Source of the DNA: Agelaius tricolor
Taxonomy: Eukaryota; Chordata; Aves; Passeriformes; Icteridae
Reading direction: 5' to 3'
Assembly: GCA_023055355.1 (NCBI GenBank)
Contig: JALJCS010000036.1
Span: 248,001-312,000, forward strand
Length of the DNA: 64,000 nucleotides
This document shows, in pieces, positions 22,111 through 35,590 of this stretch (its first letter is position 1; each line of letters starts with the position of its first letter). Under the pieces are notes generated by a model. The model searched no databases and had not been told where the DNA came from. It worked only from the letters and a program-made list of their open reading frames with translations. A program made the translations under genes and the position numbers.

Positions 22111-24955
22111 GGAAGTACTGAGTCTTGCACGCTCGGTCACATGAGGAAGGGCAGAGTTACGTTTTCCACCCGTTTTCTGCATCTGCAGAATCAGTGGCTG
22201 CCGAACAGGAATTTATGCTGCAGGAATTCGGAACGCTGCGTTGCGACACTTTTCGTTCTGATTTGTCCCTTGCTGACCTTGAGTGGGCTTTGCCATAGAA
22301 ACCAGCTGGTGGTTGAATCCCAGGCCGAGTTAAAAACAAACCAGAGCCACCATCTCCCCACGAGAGCACAGCCAGTCCAGGAGTGCCTTTGAATGCCCCT
22401 CGTGTCCCGAGCCAGGCAGGAGCGTTATCCCAGCACTGGGGTAGGGCTCACCGCGCACAAAGCCCTGGGCGCTTTGGGGGTTTTGTTTCTTTTTAAGGAA
22501 TGTGCTTCAAAACGTGAAGTTTGAGTGACAGAGCGTGACCTGAGCTTGCAGGAGCTGCCTGACTCTGATCTTGGCTCAAGCAGTTGTCACTGTTGTTATC
22601 CCTGGATGTGTTGGTGATGGTGGGACCAGACTTTCTGGGATTTACCTTCCAAAGCCTCCATTTCTGCACATTTAAAGCCTGGAGGAGTGGGTATGGCCGC
22701 TCCCTTGTAGCCCACCTGACATGAGGTGAAGCCTTGCTGTGCCTTCTAAGTGAGGATAAACTTCAAGGGGTGAACTCAGTGTAAACTCTTCCCTAAACTA
22801 CATATTTTCCACTGGTTTTAAAAAGAACTGTGATATTTTTTTTTGTCTTGTCTGGTAATGAGATCAAAAAGTAAATGTCCCAGATTCCATTAATTTAAAG
22901 AAATAAAACCTTTCTGATGGCTCATGCCAGTATAAAATTGGTTTCCCTATGACTAATGTGACACACCACACAGAAATGGTATGTTTTTGTGAGTTACAAC
23001 TCAGAAGGTATTTGCAGACAGTGATTCATGACAAGGAATACAACCCTTCTGATCAGTCCCCACCCAGTTTCTCAGCGTGCTTTGAATATATCTCATTCTT
23101 CAGGGCTGGTCTAGGAAAAGTTGATTTCATTCACCAATGTTAGATAATCACGGTGTGTGGGTGGAGGGGTTAAAACTTCAGCGATTGCCTCATGTGCATA
23201 AAGTTGCAGCTACAAATCCCTTTCCTGGGTTTAGTTTTTTATATTTTTGTGGTGATAGAAGAACAAAGGTTGGTAGGATTAATGTTTTTCAAAAATTCAG
23301 GTTTTCTTTGACAGATTGTAATAAAGAAGATTTCAGCAAGTGTTAAGACTTGGCTTTAATCCTTCTAGATATTTTCTCTCAATGGGTTTTCTGGACTCAA
23401 AATGTTTAATAACTTTAGATGCAAGGTTTTGGGTTTGCCTCTGTTTGGTTTGATGATAATACCGAGCCCTTGGTCATTCAGCTGAGCAAAATGCGTTGCT
23501 CATGAGTCAGTCACAAACCAGGAAAGGGATTGAATAGCGATTGTGTTTGCATGTGCTGTGGATAAAGTTCCTGCTGTCCTCATGCAGAATGGGACACCAG
23601 GAAAAAGCACTGCCAAGAGCTCCTTCTGCGGGCTCCAGCAGCCACAACCGGCCCTGTCCGGTGGCTCAGCTCTGCCCTGGCTCCTTTGTACCGTTCCTAC
23701 AACAAATGCACAGGAAACAGCCCGAAAGTGACACACTGTGAAAACCCAGGAAGGCAAAATGCAGATATTTTCCCAGCCTGTCTTCTGGTGTGTTACTTTT
23801 TTCAACAACACTCTGGCTGAAATGGGATCTGTAGTAAGAAATTTGTGTATTTGAGTGTTTATTCTCACTGTGCAAGGATAAATATTTGTGAGATCAGGGC
23901 CTTAGTTACCGCAGATTAACATTTATTTAAATACTTTAGGTATTTATAAACACGGGATTAAAAAAGGCATGTAGCAATGGCTTCTGGGTAATAAGCAAAT
24001 GACTGCTCAGAACAGAACCACCCTGGTGACATTTACTTCCTTTTGTATTTTTGCAACTCTGTGTAATAAAAAGACACATTAGTTCTTTTTTGAGGATGGG
24101 GGGCAGATCAGGCTTCACTGTGGAGAGAGTGCTTGGTAGAAGGTGATCAGATTCAGGCCTAATTCTCATTTATATGACATTTCTTTTTCCATCTGAAGGT
24201 TTGCAGGATATTTTTTTCCCTGCCTGGGAGGCAGTAGGAGGGGAGGTCCCTTCCCAGAAGAACTTAAATGTGAACTTCCACATTATTTTCTTGAGCAAGC
24301 AGCGTGAGCTGCTAATCACATTCTCCATCCCAGCTCTTTCCCCACAGTAATGGGCCTGGGAAATAGTTCATCTAGATCCTACCCTAATTCCTGAAATTGC
24401 AGGAAAGCTCTCTGGTGTTAGGTTGCTGCTGGAGAAGTGGAGTGGCAGAGCTCAGACATCTCAAGTATGCTTCTGCCAGGGGCGTTGATGGAGGAATTCA
24501 GAGCACCAGGAGGCTTGATGGATCTCTCACAGATGGGTCAGTGGTGACCTGCTCCGTTCCCTCAGTGCCTTCCCTGTCAGCCCCTCTTCCCTGCAGTACC
24601 CCAGACCCTTTTTGGGGAGAAGTGGTGCTCTGAGGGATGCTGTGGTGGCGAGAGGAAGGCGGGGGATGCTGTGAGGCAGCAGCAGTTGGCATTGGCCCCC
24701 GAGGGCTGGAAATTCTGCCTGGGAGGCTGTTGCTGTGTCACTGCTTCAGGTGAGCTGTTCCCAGGTTGTTTGTGAGGTTTGGGTTCTCCTGCATTGCTGT
24801 TGGAAGCAGTGCACAGTCCAGAATGGGTCAGACACAGCCAGCCACTAAACACGGTTTGTTCTCACTGCTGCTGTAAATCAAACCTAAACCACGAGTTATT
24901 CCTTTGGTTCATACTGAAAGTGCTCCCTGAGAACTGAGCTCTTCTCTTGTGTTTG

Positions 24956-25085
24956 ATCATAGAACCCAGAGCAATCTGGGCTGGAAGGGACCTTAAAGCT
25001 CATCTCATTCCTGCCGCAGCTTCCACAGGCCAGGTTGCTCCAAGGCCTGTCCACCCTGGCCTTGCAGATGCAGCCTGCAAACCCT
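24956..25085 (-). mobile_element. CR1 3'-end fragment, minus orientation
   Basis: Recognised by CTGGAAGGGACCTTAAAGCT, then CCAGGTTGCTCCAAGGCCTG and CCACCCTGGCCTTG, all reverse-complement CR1 wording. Confidence 0.85.
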
Positions 25086-26877
25086 CTACTCAGAAGGGGC
25101 TTGTTTAATGTGAGTGGTGACGAATTTATTTGAACAGCTCCTTTGTGAAGCAAAGCCACACATAGATTTGAGATTGAAATCCCCTAATTGTGAAGTAGAG
25201 GGTGTAAAAGGAAGTGTCCTAACATAATAAATATGGGATTTGCTGCCCCATGATCTCATGGATACATCAGTAAAGGAACTGATCAGACCGTTTAGGGAAG
25301 TGAAATCTGTGAAGGACAGTTAAATGATAGTGTTTGTTTCCACATGGTTTTAAGGTGCAATGGGGTGCTGCAGCATGGAAAAGCAGGGAGAACTCAAACT
25401 CTGTGCTGCTCTTGTTCCCATGCTCTTTTCTTGCCGCATCTGATGCCTGGCCATGATGGAGAGAGTATGTGGGGTATCTGGAGGCTGGGTGATCTAGTGT
25501 GGCTGATCCAAACTCCTGTGACTTGTCTTCTTCATTCACTGGTGTTCCCAGTGATGTTCCAGAACAACCTGCCCCTTCCAAGCCTCCATTTCTCCCCACT
25601 CATCAAACTGGGCTAATGACTCTGACCTTTTGTTTGTAAAGCAAAAGGAAAAGGATCAACAAAATACTGGAGCTTATTTACTATCATTACTGAAATGATG
25701 AGCAATGCCACTTTGCAGCACTTCAAAGAGGCTGTGCTCGTAAGATGCTGGAAATCCCTTGAGAGAGAAAATGTTTCAGATGGAGAAAGAGGAGCGGGAG
25801 TATTCCTCACATTTTCATTTCCTAAGCACACTCCCCTGCAAGGCGTGGAGGCACTATCCCCCTCCAGCCCCCTCCCAGCTGGGCACTTTAAATCGTGCTG
25901 ACAAAATTTGCTGGTTTTGGTAAACTCCAAACTTGCTGGTGTCAGTGCTCCAAGTTCTGCATAAATTGTTCCCATGCTGTGGAGTTGTGCAAAGTCCTCT
26001 TGTTGACCTATTGTATTACCACTAATAAGATTGAATGTGGTTTTAATTTCTCATTTCCTCTTTCTCTGGATGCCCTTTTCCTACTACTTAGAGTCTTACT
26101 TCAGGTCTCTCTATAGCAAAAATCTCTTTCTGTGGCTCACAGAATGAGCGATGCTTTGCTTTCAGAGCGCTCCGCACTGGAGGGCTTTAAGTGGCATTCA
26201 GAGGAGGCTATCAGCCACAATATCTGATGTATTGGTGTGGCTGCAGTTCATGCATGGAGTGCAAAAAATGGGATTTAATTGGGAGGGAGGGGGAATAGCG
26301 GCCTTGGCTGAATGGATGGGTGAAAGTTCCCCGACCACCCCTTAGCCCTGCAAATGGTTGAGTGCTTGCCAGAGCGGAAGCGAGTTCCCTTTCAGGCACC
26401 CTGCCTTTGTCACCATAAGAAAAAGCACACACGCACTCGCATGGGTTTGGCCTTGCAGCTGCAAAAAAACCCAACCAGGCGAGAGAGAACCATGCACACA
26501 CCCAGATCCTGTTCTTTCAATACCAGCAGCTGCGGGGCCGGTGCTTTGCTGGAGGAAAGCATGGAGCTATAAACACAGCTTGTGGAAAACCTTTACCTTC
26601 TGTCTAGGGCAGCATGAAATCACTGGCCGCTTCCCTTCTGCAAGCTAAATTAAAAACGGCTGTAATTAACTTATACAAAATAGCCTTTTGGTTGCTATTG
26701 AGAATTCAATATTGTATCAAGGAGGTTACATCTAGGGGCTGGCTTCACATGAGAGGTTTCCATAAAGCAGCTTATTATAGACCTTGTGGTAAGCTTGGCT
26801 AGAAAGGCCTGCATCCTTAGCATCCCTAATACAGTCTAATCTCTCTTTTCCCAAAAAGATCAGTTCAATAAAGTGAT

Positions 26878-27380
26878 GATTCCCCCTGTACTCCACTACC
26901 CGGTGTATTGCATCCAGCTCTGGGCCCCCAGCACAAGAAGGATGTGGAGCTGCCAGAGAGTCCAGAGGAGGCCATGGAAATGCTCTGGAGCCAGGCTGGG
27001 AGAGCTGGGGGTGCTCACCTGGAGAAGAGAAAGCTCCCAGGGGGACCTCAGAGCCTCTTCCAGTGCCTAAAGGGGCTCCAGGAGAGCTGGAGAGGGACTG
27101 GGGACAAGGACCAGGAGGGTGGTACAAGGGGGAAGGGCTTCAAACTGAAAGAGCTGGTTTAGGTTAGATTTTGGGAAGAAATCCTTCCCTGTGAGGGTGG
27201 TGATGCTGTGGCACAGGCTGCCCAGAGCAGCCTCCATCTGTGAAAGTGCCCAAGGCCAGGCTGGACAGGGCTTGGAGCACCCTGGGACAGTGGAAGGTGT
27301 CCCTGCCCACGGCAGGGGGTGGAATGAGATGAGCTTTTAGACCCTTTCCAAGCCAAACCATTCTGGGATTTTATGGTTTC
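26878..27380 (+). mobile_element. CR1 LINE 3' portion, about 500 bp
   Basis: One of the two longest CR1 copies here. It contains the segments 'cagctctgggcccccagcac', 'aagaaggatgtggagctg', 'ttccctgtgagggtggtgatg', 'ggcacaggctgcccagagca' and 'ccaaggccaggctggacagg', and ends CCATTCTGGGATTTTATGG. All reading frames are broken; it is a dead 5'-truncated copy. Confidence 0.9.
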
Positions 27381-29099
27381 AAACACCCTTGAATAGGTTT
27401 GGATGGTCCAGAGCCTGGAGTTTGCACTGCAGATTACGTAAGGTGAGATCACTGCTGGGCTCAGAACATGCAAAATGGAAACAACTACAGTTTAAACTGA
27501 GCATTTTTCTGCCTGTCCCAAGGAGATTTCACAGGCATCTGTCACCACAGCCAAGCTGAAACCTGACCCCTCTCTGTCAGACCAGGGGGGCTGATCGAAA
27601 CAGTGGGGCCTTGCTGGAGCCTGCTGGAAGGTTGTTCAGTCCTGCTGGCTGCAGGGATGGAGAAAGTGAGTCCAGGGATTGTCATGCTGTTGAGCAAAAC
27701 CAGAGGACTGCTCCTCACAGCTTCCTGCAGCTCTGCCTGCGAATCCCAAAGGGCAGCCTGGGATCCTGGGCCGTGCCTGTGCCTTGCACAGATGGCTGTG
27801 CACACACAAGCCCTGCATGCAGCATTTCTGTGGGATCGCCTGCTGGACGCTGCCGTGGAAGAGCAGGGCAATCCCAGATGTGGAGCAGTCCCTTCTCGCC
27901 CAGCCCTGCTTCCTGTCCCCACCCCTGAACAGGACAGACCGTAGGTGTGGGGAAAAACTGCCTGGAAAATCCCAGGTGTGTGACGGCTTTTGGTGCTGGT
28001 GTGATGGGATCCTGCCTGTTCTCCCACATTCACAGGAGTGCCCATCTTGCTGGGCTCCTGAGATCCCAAAAGCATATTCAGGCTCTTCACGTGGCATCGT
28101 GTTTATATATTTATTTTTTCCCTCCACAATGGAAAGCCTGTGTATTATTTTGAGTTTATTAAGATGCTGTTTATAAACCATTTTGACTTGGATGCTCAAG
28201 GCTGTTCTCTTGTTTTTTTGTGACCAAAATCCCAGCAGATACAACACTTGTGGAAAATATCAGGGAGTCAATGTCCTTTTTTTTTTCTCTCCCCTCATGT
28301 CAAAGGTTGACTTAAAATATTAATGCTGCAAAGATTCATTTAAGATATTAAAACTGTTCAGGCAAGAATACATGTACATATTGTAATTACTTCCTTTTTC
28401 TTACAATTAAAGTAATTGGATTATATTTAATGAGCTATTTACATTTAATAATTAAGAAAAGACTTATCTTTCCAGTATTCCCCAAGTGCAGCAGAAGGGT
28501 GGGGGCACTCAGAGCTGTGATATAATTATCTAGGCGTGAGTTGAAACTGAAAGAGCAGTTGAGCTCTATAGAAAACACTTGGAACTGGTTTGTTCCTACT
28601 CTTTCATTAATCAAAATAGTTTAGTGTGTGGCAAAGAAGGGAAGGCTGAGCTTAGCTGCAAATGAGACAGAGTTTATCTGCTGAAAAGGAAGGTTAAAAT
28701 ATGCTCGAACTTAACGAATAAGTCATTTAGGGGGAAGAAGGCACACCCTCTCTTTCCATATTAATTACCGAGCGCTGCCCAGGAATGAGAATGCGCCGCT
28801 GTATTGTGAGCTGGGCTTTGTTAGTGCGGCAGACACAAGCCTCTGTGTGCCTGGGGAGGCTGCGGGGAGGGCAGGCAGCAGAGCTGTGCTCATTAGCGCG
28901 CTTCAGGCCGGGATGCAGGCGGCAGCCCTGTGGTTCTGGGGCTCTGCGCAGCCATCCCCGCAGCCAGGGGCTCCTGCTGCACCTCCAGGGCAGCTCTGGC
29001 CAGGGGCACTGCTTGCCTTCCCTCCTACAGGGTGTCTTATCCAGACCCTTTGAAGTGAGTTTGGCACTGTTACTGACTGAGGCGTGGAAATCCTGCCCC

Positions 29100-29600
29100 T
29101 CTGTTGCACCCTGGTGACCTCCAGTGCTGCCTCCAGCTCTGGGCTGCTCAGCACAGGGAGGACATGGAGCCCTTGGAGCGAGTCCAGAGATGCTCCAAGG
29201 GCTGGAGCCCTCTGCCCTGGGGACAGGCTGGGACAGCTGGGAATGTCCAGCCTGGAGAGGGCCCCAGGGAGACCTTAAAGCCCATTCCAGTGCCTCAGGG
29301 GGCTCCAGGAGACCTGAAGGGGGACATCGGGCAAGGGGAATGGCTTCCCACTGCCAGAGGGCAGGTTTAGGTGGGAAATTGGGAAGGAATCCTTCCCTGT
29401 GAGGGTGGGCAGGCCCTGGCACAGGTGCCCAGAGCAGCTGTGGCTGCCCCTGGATCCCTGGCAGTGCCCAAGGCCAGGCTGGACAGGCTGGGAGCAGCCT
29501 GGGACAGTGGGAGGTGTCCCTGCCATGGCAGGGGTGGAACAAGATGAGCTTTAAGGCCCTTTCCAACCCATACCATTCTAGGATTATGGAATTCTAGGAC
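29100..29600 (+). mobile_element. CR1 LINE 3' portion, about 500 bp
   Basis: Same order of CR1 segments as the copy at 26878, ending TTTAAGGCCCTTTCCAACCC and CCATTCTAGGATTATGG. Divergence between the two copies suggests separate insertions rather than a local duplication. Confidence 0.9.
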
Positions 29601-30510
29601 TGAAACCTGCCCAGACCTCTCCCTGCATACTCCTGAAATGTTTTAGAGCCCATTGTGCGCTTTCAATACCCAAGTACACCAAAGCTACCTGTTGATTGAC
29701 GCTCGTGATGCCGCTCTGTGTTGTCACTGACCTTGTATCCTTGCCCAAATTATTCACAGGTTTAGTAGAGAGCATTCTGCTCCCTTTGCTGCTCCTGTTT
29801 CCTAGGAAGCAACAAAGCCAGAGCTCTTGCGGCGCTGAAGGAGTCCTGCCTCTCTCTCCTGATGTATACCCTCACAGCAAAGACCTTGAAACCTTTCTGT
29901 TCTGGAGCTTTAATTCCTGTTTAATCAATAGTTCTATATTCTGAGAATCAAATCTCTGTGACAGCTCTCTTTAATTGAGCTAAACTGCCTTTCTCTTGTC
30001 ACGTCTCTTCTAGAGTTTTATTTAAATGCATTTGTTCTGCCTGTATCCTAGTCAGGTATTGATAGGAACACCAGGTGACCCTCTTTGTTTAACTTGTTTT
30101 TCAGCTAAATGAATGGAAACATTAATTAGTGCAATGGTTTGTTTCTTAGGAATTAAAAAAATAAAAGTCTAGGTCAAACTGCTGGCTCTATTAGCACTCC
30201 AGCAGAAGCCAGGAGGATCTGTATGTTCCCCATTAGTGACACCCCCATCCTTCCACCCCCAGACAGATTTCTGACAACAGCTCTGAGCGAGTCCCTCTCC
30301 AGGAGAGCAGCCTGGTATTTATTCCAGCAAGATCATCTTCAGCAAAGCTGATAACAAAAAGTTTAAAAGGAAGAGCCAAATTTTCAGTCACACCTGTGCA
30401 ATCCCCTTGAGGGCAGTAAATGATGATGATAATGCATGAGCCAGACAAAAAAACCCGCAGAAAATGGCTTTCTGAGCCTCTTTTGCATTTTTCAGAGCCA
30501 GCAGACTGGA

Positions 30511-30528
30511 GGGGGGGGGGGGGGGGGG
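30511..30528 (+). repeat. G18 homopolymer
   Basis: Eighteen G bases preceded by GGA and followed by AAGGCAGGGGAGGG, within WASF2 intron 1. Could form a G-quadruplex; the exact length is unreliable in most sequencing chemistries. Confidence 0.9.
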
Positions 30529-33500
30529 AAGGCAGGGGAGGGAAAAAAAGGTTTATTTTTACTCTGGGATTGGAGCGGGCTGGATGTTGGTTGTGTCAAG
30601 GACTGCACGCTGTACAATCCTGGCCATGCTGCGGGATCAGGGCTGGCGTTCCCGCTGTGGGAACGTGGCTGTGGAAAAGGGCAGCGCTGCTCCTGCCCCA
30701 CGTTACTGCCCAAACATCTCTTTGGTAACACCGGCAGCTCGGGCCTGCAGAGCTCTCCAGTTGGTGATTGGAGTGTGCTATTAGTACACAGAGGGCTCGT
30801 GGATGTGGGCTTTTGTGATCAGCTACGTGCGTTCTCCCAAAGGTCCTGGATTTTCAGTAGATCCTGCTTCAGGAGAGCTGTTGTGTGATGGTGGGTGAAC
30901 ACACAGCGTGTGCTTCCCATCCCACCGGCTGCTGAGAGATGGTGGGCAATGTTTTCTGCTGCCCGGGGGGGTTCCACCCGTCCTTCTCCCCCGTGGTTTT
31001 TTGGGAGAATAGACCACTGTGAAAGGAAGCAGCCCTGCAGCTGCCCTTCACTGCTGACTCCTGCTCAGCTGCTGGCAGGCTGGGCTGGTAATGACAGATG
31101 AGCCTGTGATGCATTTTTGGGAATGAATACTTGTTACAGCTGGCGGGATGGAGTAGTTTGTGGCATCACATGGCAGTTTGCTCTATAATTTCGCTCCCTA
31201 TTGCTCGGATGCAGCACTGATTGCTGGGTCTCTCTCGGAGCGTGGAACTGGAGCATTTCTGATTGCCGCATCCCACTTCTCTGTGGCTGCATTGTGAGCT
31301 TGGATATAGCCCTGAGCACTCAGCAGAGCCTTCTGCTGATTTTTTTTCCCCCTCAGTTCTCCCTGTGTGTGTGTGTGTGGCTGCTGCTTCCCTTTCTGCA
31401 AGTCTTTTGGGGTTACATAAAAGCCAGTCTCTTTCTGGCCATTACAGCTACATGGGGGAGTAGTTACTGCTGAGAGAAGCTTGAAATTTGAAGCAGAGTT
31501 GTCACAGACATTAGAAAGAACAGTCGGTCTGCGTTGGCAAGCTACTGAGTTAAGTCTTATTTCATACTGATGGGAATTTCAGATCTGATTATCTCCTTTC
31601 CCCCTCATTCCCAGACCTGCTGGTGTGCCCAGTCCCCCGATGGGCACTCCTAGAGGCAGCTCTCCAAAGCGCTCAGCTCAAGGCTTGGTCTCCGTGACTG
31701 TGCTGCCTGTTTGTGTCCAGGCAGAGGATTTTGTCAGCCCTGCCGAGGGCAGGGTGGTTGGTCACCCTGACGTACTTGGAAATCAAGCCTAAATTCCCTT
31801 CCCTTCCCCAAAAAAAGCGCTCTGCCCTCCTTAGGTGCTTTGTGCTACACCAGACACTATGACAGATGATCTCACTGCTGGGGTCCAGATTTATTTGCAG
31901 ATGGTCCCTGATCTAAGAGGTTGTGTGTCACATTGAGCGGGGAATTACCCAGGTGACTCCCAGTAACGCTATGCTAACTGGTCAAGTACCAGTGAGGAGA
32001 ACCTTGCCAGATCTCTCCCTCCACCTCACCTGTTATTTACAGCTCTTTGTGTGCGTTGCATCCGCAGGGCTTGCCTTGGAGTCCTGCCTGCCTTCTCCTC
32101 CGCACCACCACAGTGACTGTGCTATCTGCCTGCTCTACAAAAAAACCCCCAAAAAACGGGTCTGGTTCCTCTCTTGCTGTGCAGTGCTGTTTTCTGCTCT
32201 GCTCCAAAACACTTTTTAAGGAGTGTTTGCTCCGAGTTGCTGTTTTCAGTTGACAGAACTCGCCTTGGAAAGCAAATACTCAATGCTAAAACATCCCCGT
32301 ATTGCTTCTCAATAGTTGTAATCAAAGTCTGTCTCCTTTATTGTTCCTAGCAATTGTTCAATTTTACTGTGCCAGCCCTATTTATTAAAAATAGTCAATA
32401 AGACACAGCTTTGTGCGAGGGGTTTATGGACTGGCAGTTCTTGTTTGAAGCAAACCAATTGTACTTGATTCTAATCCAGAGCTGGGATTCCTGAGTGATC
32501 TGCTGCAGCAGAGCTCACGGGGAGAGCGGTCGATGCCTTGCTGATAAGAAATCTTGGAGCAGCACGCTTATCTTGGATTTACCTCAGCTTTGCTTAAAGT
32601 GCAGGATTCTGAAAGGCAAGAATTGCAAGTCACACATTTTCCCCCCTTTCTCGAGCCTGTATTGGGCCACGCTTGTTCCCCAGTGCCCAAGAGTATTTAC
32701 AGAACTAATTGCCAAAGTCAGAATCCTCTTAGAAGCTGGTGAGCAGGACGTTCAAGGTGAGAGCTTATTGTGGCAGGAGCGGGGTGTCAGAGCAGCAGCC
32801 ACGGGAAGAAGCTCCACTCATGGATCCTGCATTCTTGGGAAAGCACGAGGCATCCAAGGCCACAGTGTGTGCAGTGAGAAAGGACAGGAGTTGTTGGGAA
32901 GGATAATGGGGAGCAAACACCCCGTGAATCCTGGAAACCAGGTGCCAGTTGAGGCTGGAAGATCAGAAGGAATGTGGGAGCAGTGAATTCAGCTTACAGG
33001 GCTTTTTTGTGCTCAGCAAACTTTTTTCTGGGCTGGAGCAGGCCAGGGCTCGGCAGAGCCTGCATAAGCATTTTGGGAGAGGGGAAATTATGAGGCATCC
33101 TGGCAATGCCCGGCTGTAGGTGGGGCACAAGGGGAAAGGAGCTGCGGGGCAAAGCTGGGCCTTTCAGATGGTTTGGCTTTTAGTCACTGCCCTCACAACA
33201 TCATCAAGGCTTTTGGAGCCTTCTGTGATTCAAGTCATGACTTGGAGGCTTCAGAGGAAGTGTTTGGGAGCAGGTAGGAAGGGTCTGGTTCAAGTGTGAG
33301 AGGAAAATAATTTGTTTCCTTGTTTTTAAGAAGGTGTGAAGCACAGTGGTTGGGAGGATGAGTCTTCTGAACGTGGATTGATGCAGCAGGGTTTGTGGAT
33401 TTTCCTTAGGGCTCTTCCAGCCAGCAGAGATCACTGAACTTCTTTCCTCTCACTGTGTTTCAATTTGATGCCTTTCTTTGTTTTCCATATTCATTAGAAA

Positions 33501-35489
33501 TCTGTTGCAGAGTTTTCTGTTTCTAGAGGCAGTTTCCTTTTACTTCTAACATACTTGATCTCCTCTCCTGTTACACTGGGATCAGGGCAGCTCTTCTGTG
33601 CCCATGTCATTCTTGCAGCTTCTTTACAAACAGTGTCTGCACCCCAAAACTCTACACTCCCAAAAGAAATCTAATCTCCAGTATTCATAAGCAAATAGAA
33701 ACGTTTATCTTTGCCCCAAAGATAAGGATTTTCGGCCTTGCAATTTGTTTAAGTTGCATCTGAATGGTAGGGTTTAGTTATAATATCTGGTCTGTGGTCA
33801 TTGTGTGACAGTGACTAATGCTTGATGAGCAGGCTGGCCAGCCAGGGTGGAATTGTGCTGTGCTGTCGTGCCCTGAGCACGGAGAGTGAAGCGGCTCTGG
33901 ATGGCCCGTGCTTGGCACGGCGCTGTCAGTCGCCTCCTTAATGACTCTCTTAAAGAATAACAGCATGAGCCTCCCAGAAAGCGTTTTTAGCCCTGTCCCT
34001 TCTTTTTTTTACTGTGGCTCCTCCCTGCCCCCAGCTCATGCCTTGTGCTTTTGCCTCCAGTGTTTTGCTTCCTCTTCCCCATTCCCCCTTTGCTCTCATA
34101 CCTTGCCCCTTCTCCCCACCTGGTTTTCTGCCCCACCTGACTGCTGCTTTTGAAATACACCACTTATTTTCCAATCCACACTATTAATCTTTGTCCCACC
34201 TACTCACAAGGCATGAAGGTTTTACAGGAGCCCATTAGCTGTTATCTCTATCCTACCCTCCAAACACTCCAGGAAGAAGCAAGGTCTTACAGTCTCCTTG
34301 TAGGGACATCACCTGCTCTTTTTGCAGGTCCCAGATTCCCTTCCTAAAATCTTGAAGCTCCTCATCCTTCTGCTCGGAAGAGAGGAATTTTTGCTTTAAA
34401 ATGCCTCGTATCCAAAAGCTGCTGGGAGAGCAGGGTGGTTGTCCACAGCCCGTCCTGCCCTTCCTGCCTTGATCGTCTCCAGTGCTCCCCAGGGTTAATT
34501 TAATCCCTGAGTTTGCTGGATCCTGGCTGGGCTTAGGGGCACCAGAGCTGTCCCCATGGCCTTGGGAAGCACTGCTGTGATCATGAGGGCAAAACTCTCC
34601 TCCTGCAGTGGAGTGTGGCTGGGAGGGTGGCTGGCAGGATGAGCTGGGCTATAAAGGGAGCCTTTTTCTTAGCCTTTATCTCTGCTCTCTTGCACCAGTG
34701 CAAATCTGTGCTGTACATGTGCTCTACCTTAGTTTTTCTTTTAAGAAAAGCAGTTCTCACCACTACTCCTTACTTTTACTTTCAAAACATGCTTTGAAGG
34801 CAAGCACTTTTGGGGTGTCTGTATACAGGCAGTGTATTTAGAGCCTTTTTTTTTGGTATTTGAGGCACTGCTCCCATTTTCTGCCCTGTCTTCCCCATCT
34901 TTGCAGAGATCAGTGTTACCTGCATTTATGCAACCATGCTACCCATCATCTTGGGGGGTTTTTTTGTCTCCTTTTACAGAATGCTCACATCTCATCCCCC
35001 ACTTCCAGGCTTATTTTTCCTGTTGCTGTTTTCCTTCTGCCTGTCCTCCACCTTGGAAGGTTTCCAGCCAGGCTGTCCAGCCCAGCTCTGCAGATCCCAC
35101 CGTGTGTGCTCCCTGGCCAAGCCCTGGGGAAGCACAGGGGAGAAGCTGGATGCAGGCAGCCTGCAAATGCTGCCTTGTTTATGAGAGCTGCTTGTTGGTG
35201 CAGACTGCAGTCTGGGGGGAGCTGGGAAAGTTTGTCTGGCATGAAGCACTAAAGCTGACAAAAGATTGTAGGGCTTGGGCTGGAATCGATAAAACACGGG
35301 GTGTTGGGAAGGGAAGGTCAGAGCCCTTCCTCAGTTCACCCTGTCCTTTAAATATCCCAGCAGTTACTGATGGCTGCAGTGGACACGGGGAAAAACGACA
35401 GGGACTCGATCCTCAGAGGGTCTTGCTTTTATTGATTTGGATGCAGATCTGGCTCCCCTGTTCCATAAGGCGTTCGGTTTTGGGGACCC

Positions 35490-35590
35490 TTTCTGTGCAT
35501 CCCGGTCTCATGGCAGGAGGTTGGAGCAGGATGAGCTTTAAGGTCCCTTCCAACCCAAACCATCCTGGCACTCTGAGATGCTGTGAAATC
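35490..35590 (+). mobile_element. CR1 3'-end fragment
   Basis: Reads GATGAGCTTTAAGGTCCCTT then CCAACCCAAACCATCCTGGC, the CR1 tail in plus orientation. Only the last 100 bp or so are present. Confidence 0.85.

Noticed and set aside
26878..29600. Two CR1 copies as a local segmental duplication
   Set aside because: Flanks differ and the copies diverge as independent inserts would.
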